Assembly: GCA_964559135.1 (NCBI GenBank)
Contig: CAZLGG010000154.1
Location: forward strand, 1-6,968
Reading direction: 5' to 3'
Length of the DNA stretch: 6,968 nt
From: DRQF01 sp964559135
GTDB lineage: Bacteria; Planctomycetota; GCA-002687715; DRQF01
Shown: in pieces, positions 1 to 6,204 of the stretch
Layout of the letters: each line of letters starts with the position of its first letter
How positions within the stretch are numbered: the stretch's first letter is position 1
Position numbers and translations under genes: made by a program
The notes under the pieces: model-generated
Seen by the model: only the letters and a program-made list of their open reading frames with translations
Told to the model about the DNA's origin: nothing
Database searches by the model: none

Positions 1-350
1 GCGCCGGCGAGCCCCATCTCACCGGAAATGAGGGGCTGGTCCCGGAAAGAGGATAGAATACCGAGAACGTGCAGGAGCATGTCGGCCTGCCGTGAAGATG
101 CTTTTTCACCCCTGGAGATGGGTTCGAGCTCATGTCGGAGAACGGCGGATTGCGCTGGGATTTCTTCCACCCGGTCCGTCCAGAAGACCCAATCAGATTC
201 TGGAGGGAGGAGGCGGCCCAAGGGGGGACACATTGGACCGAAAGGATCGGGGGCCGTCATGACGATGACGAATAGGGAGCTTACTGCTATGAGCGCAATG
301 GCTGCTCTCTTCACGATTTGGTTCCGATTGACCCTTGGGGGCAACAGCAT
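1..350 (-). CDS. Partial membrane-anchored or secreted protein of unknown function (N-terminal 116 residues)
   Basis: Reading the minus strand from the ATG at 350-348, the frame stays open for 116 codons to the left edge, so the C-terminus lies outside the window. Residues 1-15 contain four basic residues (R6, R9, K14, R15). They are followed by a hydrophobic stretch at about 16-33 (AAIALIAVSSLFVIVMTA), the pattern of a signal peptide or signal anchor. No convincing lipobox is seen. The following segment (LLPPESDWVFWTDRVEEIPA) and the later GEMGLAG stretch have a natural protein composition. They loosely recall envelope proteins that begin with a 'Pro-x-x-Asp-hydrophobic' strand, but I do not recognise the family and assign no function. 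An in-frame ATG at 395-393 is an alternative start; it would add 15 residues before the basic region, so 350 fits an export signal better. Neither start has a strong Shine-Dalgarno sequence. The gene is divergent from the kinase gene, with 88 bp between the two preferred starts. Confidence 0.72.
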   Translation of the reverse strand, partial: MLLPPRVNRNQIVKRAAIALIAVSSLFVIVMTAPDPFGPMCPPLGRLLPPESDWVFWTDRVEEIPAQSAVLRHELEPISRGEKASSRQADMLLHVLGILSSFRDQPLISGEMGLAG

Positions 351-355
351 AAGCT
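328..355 (+). promoter_or_regulatory. Weak sigma70-like promoter candidate for the kinase gene
   Basis: TTGACC (328-333) matches the -35 consensus at five of six positions. It is followed after 16 bp by TAAGCT (350-355), which matches the -10 consensus at only three of six. Transcription would start near 362, just before a purine-rich GGGGAGAG at 365-372. The site overlaps the first codons of the divergent minus-strand gene, as the 88 bp spacing almost demands. It was called by eye from weak similarity, and promoter consensus varies in the likely host group. Confidence 0.2.
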
Positions 356-376
356 GACTCTGACGGGGAGAGAAGC

Positions 377-442
377 ATGGGGACGAGGTGGGCATGTCTC
401 ACGGTCTGGACGTTGGTGCGAACAAGGACGGGGGCGGAATGA
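377..442 (+). CDS. Possible 21-residue leader ORF, coupled to the kinase start
   Basis: An ATG at 377 lies 6 nt after GGAG within GGGGAGAG (365-372), the best-looking ribosome binding site in this region. The frame runs 21 codons, begins MGTRWACLTVWT and ends with TGA at 440-442. That stop overlaps the ATG at 439-441 of the kinase frame in an ATGA junction, the usual geometry for translational coupling. The peptide is basic with two Trp and resembles no known leader. It lies in a different frame from the kinase gene and overlaps its alternative starts at 388 (GTG) and 394 (ATG, with GAGG at 385-388). If one of those is the true start, this ORF is probably not translated. Short ORFs of this size arise easily by chance. 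Confidence 0.25.
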   Translation: MGTRWACLTVWTLVRTRTGAE

Positions 443-3400
443 GCGATGTCACGGGTGCGAGCGTTGAACGATTCATCGGGCAGACGCTGACGGCGGAATC
501 CGGCCGCTACCGAATTCTGGAAATGATCGGCTCAGGCGGAATGGGTTCCGTGATGAAGGCCGAAACCGAAGGGTCGGGCCGCCTCGTGGCGGTCAAGTTT
601 CTGCACAGCGAGTTGTCGGAGGACGGGTCCTCTTCGCGTCAGCGCTTCGAGCGCGAAATCAAGGTTCTTCTCGACCTGAAGGCGTTCCGCGGCATCGTCC
701 AGATCGAGGATTGGGGACGGACTGATGACGGGCTTCTTTTTCTCGTCATGGAGTACGTCAAGGCCCAGACTCTCGACAAGATGATTGAGGACCATCCGAA
801 CGGCCTGGGACAGATCCAGGCCATTCAGGTCGCCGTGGAAATCCTCTCCGTTCTCGAGCCGATTCACCATCGTGGTTTCGTCCACCGAGATCTGAAGCCC
901 CATAACATCTGCGTTTTCGAGGACCCTCTGGCTGTCCGTCTCTTGGACTTCGGGCTTTCGAAACCGTTTACCGAGGGGCACGGATACAGCAAGGTGACGC
1001 AGATGCGTCAGGGGAAAGGCAATGAGATTCCGGGATCCCCCCACTACATGGCTGTGGAGCAATTTCTCCGTCCCAAGGCCGTGGACGCCCGAACGGATCT
1101 CTACGCCGTTGGAATCATTCTCTATGAGCTCTTGGCGGGGATCCCTCCGTTCCGCGGAATCTATCTGCAAGACATCCTCAAGCAACACAAGAACGAGGAC
1201 CCGCCACCCATTACCCAGGGTGCCGACGGCGGGCCGATCTCCTATCGCTTACAGAACGTCATCAACAAGGCTCTCCAGAAAGCCCAAGAGGATCGCTACC
1301 AGACGGCCAGCGAATTCAAGGAAGATCTCTTCGATGTTCTCAACGTTCTGAACAAGAAGCGGCGCCCTCGCAAGGAGTTGGACGGTCGCTACCGAATCCT
1401 GCGGAAGATCGGCCAAGGAGGGAATTCGGAGGTTTTCGAGGCCATTCAGGTCGAAACGGGGGACCGGTTCGCGCTCAAGATTGCCCGCGAGGGAGCTTCG
1501 GATTGGGACGAGGAAACTCTTGTCAACGAGGCCGATCGGGCTCTGGGACACGACAACATCGTGAAGGTTTTCGAGTTCGGTACGTTCGAAGGCCGTTCGA
1601 CGCTCGTGATGGAATTCCTCGACGGCGGCAGCCTGGAGGACCTCATCCAAAAGTACAAGGGCGGCGGTTTTCCGGAGGGAACGTTCTTCAAGGCCGTGAT
1701 CGACATCTGTCGCGGGCTTCATCACGCGCATGAGCACAACATCGTTCATCGGGACGTGAAGCCGGGAAACGTCCTTTTCTCCGCGGACGGCCGCGGGAAG
1801 ATCTGCGACTTCGGGATCGCCAAGCGCTTCGAGCAACGAGGCGATGGCGTGCAAGGCGCGAAAAACACGACCCTCGCGAAGGGAACGGCCCAGTACATCC
1901 CGCCGGAACAATGTGACATGCAGCGTCGTGTCGACCGGAGGGCCGACATCTACTCGCTGGGTGTGATGATGTACGAAATGTTGGCGGGGCGTCTCCCGTT
2001 CACGGACGGGATTCTCATCACCCAGCACCTGATGAGCGATCCTCCGCCGCTCGCCGTGCAGGGAGATTTCCGGAACCCCGACGCTCTGTGCAAGGTCGTC
2101 GAGCGCTGCATGCAGAAGAAGGAAGAGGACCGCTTCCAGAACATGAAGGAGCTCGCCAAAGAGCTCGTCCGCATCAGTAAGATGGAGCCCCAAAAGAAGG
2201 CTCATAAGCCGGTCGTGCTCCATACCGTCCCCGAGGAGTGGAAGAACGACCCGTCGCGGGGCGGAGTCGTCGGCGGGGAAGGGACAGTCGCATCCCAGGC
2301 CTCCGGCCTTTCGGTCAGGAAGGTGTTCGCCATCGGGATTCCCCTGGTCGTCATTCTGGCGGTCGTCCTCGCATTCGTGATTCGGGGGGATGATCCCGTT
2401 GCCGACCCTTCATCCGGGGGGGCCAACGGAGGGAGTTCTCTCGACACCGCTTGGTTGGACGAATTCAATCAACTCCAGGACTTCTGTCGGCAGTCGAATT
2501 GGAAAGCCGTCTCCACCTTCAGGGTCCGGGAATTGAGCAAGCATCCAGAGGAGTTGAAGAAGCTGGGAGGGATGGTGTCCGCCGGGCTACTCTCTGCTCT
2601 CGGGGCTCCGATGGTGACGGAAGAGGACTTGAAGAATCGAATCACCGAGGTCGCGACCGTCGCCGGGGCCATGGTCACGGTCGGTGACGAGAAGAATCAA
2701 GTGAGTGTCCTTAGGGGCTTTTTGAAGGAGGCGCGCAAGCTCGAAGGCTGGGCGCCGACGAGCCCAGGGTTTGCCTCTTGGAGAGACGGGGATCTGCAGG
2801 CGATCGCGAAGGCCGTGGCGCGGTTGGAGAAGTCGCTGGGATTCGCCCCAGGCGCGGCCAAGGCATGGTTGGACTACGCCGAGGCCCGAGAAGCGGCCAT
2901 TCTCGATCACAACCTGGCCTGGGCTCGGTCGATCTTGGAAGAAGGTCTTCGTGCCCGCTCTTTCGAGGTCCCCGAGGGGTTCGAAGCCCGATTGGATGAG
3001 ATCCTCGGAAAGATGGGCGCCGAACGAAAAAGGCCGATCGAGCTTTTCCAAGCCTTCGGAAACTGGGCCCTCGAGGGCGCTCGTTCGAAGACCACCGAGG
3101 GCCCTGCCGCCGCGGAATCGTTTCTCTCCGATGAGGCGGCCAAGCTGGCCGGCATGACGAGAGCCGACTACTTCGACGAACTTGCTCGGGTTCGTCGTCG
3201 CGTCGGTTCGGATCTCGACCTGGAGCCTCGCAGCCTTCGCGAAGCGCTGTTTCAAAGCGCCGTGAGGCTCGAGGGCGAGAAGGAATTCCTCGACGGTTTG
3301 GCGGCGCGGTTCGGCGACGATCCTCGAGGGTGGGGCTCCGCCCTGTCCTCGATCGAGGCCGAAGGGCTGCCCATGGCCACATTCCGTCCCGTCGTGACGA

Positions 3401-5748
3401 CAGTGCTCCTGGATCGGCTCCGTGACGCCGGGCTTCGCGACGCCCTCGGGGCGGCCTATGACGCCAGCTCGAACAAAGCGAGTTTCATCGCACCCCTGGA
3501 TGACGCCTTCAAGGCCCTCGTGCCAAAGCTCGATCCCGGCCGCCGCAGTGAGCTTGACCTTCGGTGGGGGGAATTGACCGCCGCATTCAGGAAGGGCGGA
3601 GCTGATCTCGCTTGGGCGGCCCTGGAGCGGAGACGAACCGCATTCAAAGCCGATCCGTCGCATGACTTCGAAGAGGTGCGGCGGCAACTCGGTCGCTATC
3701 GGACTTTTTGCAGCAACTATCCGAATCATTCTGGAGCCGCAGTCTTGCGGCGCGAAGCGAACGAGCTCATCGGCGAGTTCGACAAGGCATCGCGCTGGTT
3801 GAAGATGACCGTGCTGGCCCGCGAGAACGCCTCGTTGCTGGCCGACCCGGGAATAGAGCGACGCGGCTGGCAGCAATTCGCCAAGGAGCTTGGGGACTCG
3901 CTGCAGAATAGCGAGTGGGCGGAGGGCCTCGAAGAGGGCGAGTTGAACCGCTGCGGCCGCGTCGTGGACGGCGTGCGTGTCTACAATCTGAATTGGCGAG
4001 AACTCGGCAAGGCGTGTATCGCTTTGGAATTCGCTATTCCTCCATCCAGTCGCGATCTCTTCAATAAGACGACCGTCGATGTTGCCGGAGCGGATGGCCT
4101 TCTCGCCGCGTGGAATGACGAAGGTTACCTGGAGATTGAGGCTTCTCCCGCCAACTCGGTGGTGGATTCTCAGGATCTCATCGACGGCGAGGCCTTGGCG
4201 CTGCGCATTCAACTGGTCCTCACGAGTGAAACTCTGGGCCTGGAGAACGAGCCCCTCACGCTTCGTGTCCGCGGGCCGGCCAAGGAGGAATTCGATTTCA
4301 AGCCGCCCACGCTCTTGATCAGAGCCGGCCAGGCGACATCGAGCGGTGTCCCGTTGCGTTTCACGTTGACGGACGACCGCCCCATCCCAACCGCAGCGTC
4401 CACCGTGCGTTTCGTACTCGCAGGCAAGGAGATGAAGCCTTCCGCCAAGCCCGATGCGACGACGATGGTGTACGAGCTCCGGCTTTCGGATTTCCAAGAC
4501 GCCAAGAGCGAGGTCCGTTTCGAGTTGTCGGCCACGGATGCTGCCGGGAATCCCGCGGCCGTGGAATCCCGCCGTGTTCGGGGCAAGTTGGACGATGCGC
4601 GGGACCTGCTCGTGCGCCGTCGCCGACGACAGTTGGAGGACGCGAGCCGACGACTCTTCGAGACGATCGCTTCTCGCCCATTCGGAAGCACTCTCCCGAA
4701 ACAAGCGGCCCAGGAACTGCTCGGTTTCAGCGCCGATCTGGAGGCTTTTCGGTCCTATGACGCCGAGAGCGTCGTGGGCTTGGCGGAGGATGCCGTGAAG
4801 CGCAACGTCGCGGATCTCCTCCTCGGATGGACCCGGGATCTCACCCCCGCGAACGTTTCCGCCGTGGAGAGGGGGATCGAGTCCTTTCTGGGCGAGGTGG
4901 CGCGGATGGAGCGGCGGTTCACCGGCTCGGACGCGGCGACTCAGAGTTTGCGGGGGGATCTTGCCAAACGCTACGACGTCGCGAGGAGAACGAAGCAGAC
5001 GGATCCCCAGCCCATTCCCGTCGAGGCCGAACCGGTCCGTCCGGTCCGGCCTCGATACAAGAAAGTGGCTCGCGTCACTTCCGGGCGGTTCGAATTCGTC
5101 CTGGTGGAGACGGCGAGTGGCCCCGCATGGATCGCAACGAGAGAATTCTCCGTGGCCGATGCCAAGGCCATCGATCGCGGTATCATGGCAAAGGTTCAAG
5201 CGTTCGCGGGAAACTACGAGACCGGCGGTGCGCGATGGGAATTGGTCGATGCGATGCCGCTCGTGCCATGCTCGCCGAATCTGGCTGTTGACATCTGCAA
5301 TCGGTTGAACGGGGATTCCCGAGAGTTGGGGCGGCTCGAGACCGAGCTGGGCGGACCGGTCCGATTCGACCTCCCGTCCGTCAAGGCGTGGTTGGCCGCG
5401 GGCAAGAAGCAGACGGGCGGAAACGGCCGTTTCGGCTGGGGGACTTCTCAGGGGATTCCCCGCGTGTACAAGGTGCTCAATCCCGCTGGAAAACGGGAGA
5501 AGTGGTACCCACGATTGCGATCGGTGGAAGGAGATCCGAACGCGAACCCCTTCCATTTCCTTTCCGGCAATGCTTCGGAGATCGCGCGAAGTGGTCGAAC
5601 CCGTTTCCGCCTCATGGGCGGCTCGATCCGAGATGCGACCTACAACGAAGTGAAAGACCTGCAGGTCGATCGCAAGGGCCCCTCCATCTCACCCAGGAAG
5701 CACGCCATGTTCTCGGGTTTCCGCCTGGCGCTCGTGCCGACGCGATAG
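439..5748 (+). CDS. Giant transmembrane tandem Ser/Thr protein kinase with degenerate FGE-sulfatase C-terminal domain
   Basis: Probable membrane receptor kinase of about 1769 aa; residue numbers count from the ATG at 439. Kinase 1 (about 24-301) has GSGGMG 31-36, Lys53, HRDLKPHN 149-156 (Asp151) and DFG 170-172; the usual APE is AVE at 205-207. Kinase 2 (about 318-579) has GQGGNS 325-330 (last Gly replaced by Ser), Lys347, HRDVKPGN 437-444 (Asp439), DFG 457-459 and PPE 488-490. Both keep all catalytic residues, so both could be active. A charged juxtamembrane stretch leads to one hydrophobic helix at 629-648 with no signal peptide, so the kinases should be cytoplasmic and the C-terminal 1120 aa exported. 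The ectodomain has a mostly helical region without a recognised domain (about 660-1160), beta-rich parts including an Ig-like domain (about 1289-1384, with ATDAAGN), a helical part with five Arg at 1393-1397, a Pro-rich linker (1521-1542) and an FGE-like domain (about 1545-1769: RFGWGT 1664-1669, GNASE 1710-1714, GGS 1727-1729, GFRLAL near 1760). The FGE cysteines are absent, so binding rather than catalysis is inferred. Start alternatives are ATG 394 (GAGG 5 nt upstream) and GTG 388; 439 was chosen for its position and its ATGA overlap. The stop is TAG. No PASTA or TPR repeats were recognised. Confidence 0.93.
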   Translation: MSDVTGASVERFIGQTLTAESGRYRILEMIGSGGMGSVMKAETEGSGRLVAVKFLHSELSEDGSSSRQRFEREIKVLLDLKAFRGIVQIEDWGRTDDGLLFLVMEYVKAQTLDKMIEDHPNGLGQIQAIQVAVEILSVLEPIHHRGFVHRDLKPHNICVFEDPLAVRLLDFGLSKPFTEGHGYSKVTQMRQGKGNEIPGSPHYMAVEQFLRPKAVDARTDLYAVGIILYELLAGIPPFRGIYLQDILKQHKNEDPPPITQGADGGPISYRLQNVINKALQKAQEDRYQTASEFKEDLFDVLNVLNKKRRPRKELDGRYRILRKIGQGGNSEVFEAIQVETGDRFALKIAREGASDWDEETLVNEADRALGHDNIVKVFEFGTFEGRSTLVMEFLDGGSLEDLIQKYKGGGFPEGTFFKAVIDICRGLHHAHEHNIVHRDVKPGNVLFSADGRGKICDFGIAKRFEQRGDGVQGAKNTTLAKGTAQYIPPEQCDMQRRVDRRADIYSLGVMMYEMLAGRLPFTDGILITQHLMSDPPPLAVQGDFRNPDALCKVVERCMQKKEEDRFQNMKELAKELVRISKMEPQKKAHKPVVLHTVPEEWKNDPSRGGVVGGEGTVASQASGLSVRKVFAIGIPLVVILAVVLAFVIRGDDPVADPSSGGANGGSSLDTAWLDEFNQLQDFCRQSNWKAVSTFRVRELSKHPEELKKLGGMVSAGLLSALGAPMVTEEDLKNRITEVATVAGAMVTVGDEKNQVSVLRGFLKEARKLEGWAPTSPGFASWRDGDLQAIAKAVARLEKSLGFAPGAAKAWLDYAEAREAAILDHNLAWARSILEEGLRARSFEVPEGFEARLDEILGKMGAERKRPIELFQAFGNWALEGARSKTTEGPAAAESFLSDEAAKLAGMTRADYFDELARVRRRVGSDLDLEPRSLREALFQSAVRLEGEKEFLDGLAARFGDDPRGWGSALSSIEAEGLPMATFRPVVTTVLLDRLRDAGLRDALGAAYDASSNKASFIAPLDDAFKALVPKLDPGRRSELDLRWGELTAAFRKGGADLAWAALERRRTAFKADPSHDFEEVRRQLGRYRTFCSNYPNHSGAAVLRREANELIGEFDKASRWLKMTVLARENASLLADPGIERRGWQQFAKELGDSLQNSEWAEGLEEGELNRCGRVVDGVRVYNLNWRELGKACIALEFAIPPSSRDLFNKTTVDVAGADGLLAAWNDEGYLEIEASPANSVVDSQDLIDGEALALRIQLVLTSETLGLENEPLTLRVRGPAKEEFDFKPPTLLIRAGQATSSGVPLRFTLTDDRPIPTAASTVRFVLAGKEMKPSAKPDATTMVYELRLSDFQDAKSEVRFELSATDAAGNPAAVESRRVRGKLDDARDLLVRRRRRQLEDASRRLFETIASRPFGSTLPKQAAQELLGFSADLEAFRSYDAESVVGLAEDAVKRNVADLLLGWTRDLTPANVSAVERGIESFLGEVARMERRFTGSDAATQSLRGDLAKRYDVARRTKQTDPQPIPVEAEPVRPVRPRYKKVARVTSGRFEFVLVETASGPAWIATREFSVADAKAIDRGIMAKVQAFAGNYETGGARWELVDAMPLVPCSPNLAVDICNRLNGDSRELGRLETELGGPVRFDLPSVKAWLAAGKKQTGGNGRFGWGTSQGIPRVYKVLNPAGKREKWYPRLRSVEGDPNANPFHFLSGNASEIARSGRTRFRLMGGSIRDATYNEVKDLQVDRKGPSISPRKHAMFSGFRLALVPTR

Positions 5749-5820
5749 GGCTCGCCTTGCGGGGGCCAGGGGATGCGTCGCGTCTTCTTTGCGTCCTCCG
5801 CGTCAATCCACGCTCTGCCG

Positions 5821-5858
5821 GTTCGTTCTCCTCTCACGGAGGCACGGAGCCGCAGAGA
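5821..5858 (+). repeat. Intergenic GC-rich repeat, copy A
   Basis: The core at 5831-5858 (CTCTCACGGAGGCACGGAGC and onward) matches copy B at 26 of 28 positions. The upstream GTTCGTT...CTC flank is also shared, with a small length difference. Internally it carries the ACGGAG unit twice (ACGGAGG, ACGGAGC). Confidence 0.7.
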
Positions 5859-5892
5859 GAACGCCGAGAGATCGATCGGCTTCCCCTGGGGC

Positions 5893-5908
5893 GCAGAGCT
5901 TGCTCTGC
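5893..5908. other. Small perfect hairpin GCAGAGCTTGCTCTGC
   Basis: Seven-base arms (GCAGAGC / GCTCTGC) are separated by TT; a six-base stem with a CTTG loop is sterically more likely. No T-run follows on either strand, so it is not a standard intrinsic terminator. It sits about 145 bp after the kinase stop, between repeat copies A and B, and could be part of the repeat material or a weak 3'-end structure. Confidence 0.35.
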
Positions 5909-5960
5909 ACGATGAACCGCGGCGCGGGAAAACGGCGTTGCGTTTCCGGCCTTCAATGAC

Positions 5961-6000
5961 GTTCGTTTCTTTCTCTCACGGAGGTACGGAGCCGCGGAGA
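5961..6000 (+). repeat. Intergenic GC-rich repeat, copy B
   Basis: The core at 5973-6000 matches copy A except for C-to-T and A-to-G changes. The preceding GTTCGTTTCTTT parallels the copy A flank. The copies lie about 142 bp apart in the same orientation. Sequence after the core diverges into an AGGAGGGGG purine run. Confidence 0.7.
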
Positions 6001-6125
6001 AGGAGGGGGCGGCTCGCTGGTCGCTCGGTTCCTCATGTGCCTTCCCATGGAGTCGGGGCGTCCGGTGAAGGCTGAAGCCTCCGCTCCGATTTCATCGCCA
6101 CGAAGAGGAATGACCAGGACGCACG

Positions 6126-6160
6126 AAAAAAGGGCCGCCGGAGTGATCTCCGACGGCCCT
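6126..6160 (-). terminator. Rho-independent terminator of the minus-strand porin gene
   Basis: Arms at 6131-6143 and 6148-6160 form a 13-base stem with one mismatch (C6138 against A6153) and a TGAT loop. Read on the minus strand, the GC-rich stem is followed by six T (A-tract 6126-6131 on the plus strand). It starts 44 bp after the porin stop codon. On the plus strand no T-run follows, so it works mainly leftward and is not an obvious terminator for the kinase gene. Confidence 0.88.
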
Positions 6161-6204
6161 CTCATTGGCTTGCGCGGGGGTTGGTCCCGCCCGTTCTTCG
6201 AGTC

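Larger units (their letters stand above)
5749..6125. other. Non-coding gap between convergent genes, made of repeat-like fragments
   Basis: No reading frame here looks like a real protein. Short frames across it carry low-complexity peptides such as SHGGTEP, which are translations of the repeats. Besides the two copies listed separately, CTTCTTTGCGTCCTCCGCGTC-type sequence at about 5784-5804 and a CCACGAAGAGG...GCACGAAAAAA stretch at about 6099-6131 resemble degenerate dispersed intergenic repeats that I recall from planctomycete and related environmental genomes. That resemblance is from memory, not a search. No T-tracted terminator for the kinase gene is visible on the plus strand. Confidence 0.55.

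Noticed and set aside
28..357. A 109-codon plus-strand frame at the left edge
   Set aside because: Its Arg/Ser-rich translation has no protein-like pattern, and it lies opposite the minus-strand frame with a clear export signal.
193..402. A 69-codon minus-strand frame
   Set aside because: It overlaps the better minus-strand gene in another frame, with low-complexity Ser/Pro/His-rich translation.
2587..5556. A 989-codon open frame on the minus strand opposite the kinase gene
   Set aside because: It mirrors the real gene. In GC-rich DNA the codons that would give antisense stops (TTA, CTA, TCA) are rare. Its translation shows no coherent domain, while the plus frame shows kinase and FGE motifs.
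5065..5745. An active formylglycine-generating enzyme
   Set aside because: Both positions of the active-site cysteines are occupied by acidic residues.
5821..6000. CRISPR array
   Set aside because: Only two imperfect copies, spaced about 142 bp apart, and no cas genes.
5773..6075. A 100-codon plus-strand frame with an SHGGTEP motif
   Set aside because: It is the translation of the intergenic repeat; no independent coding signal is present.
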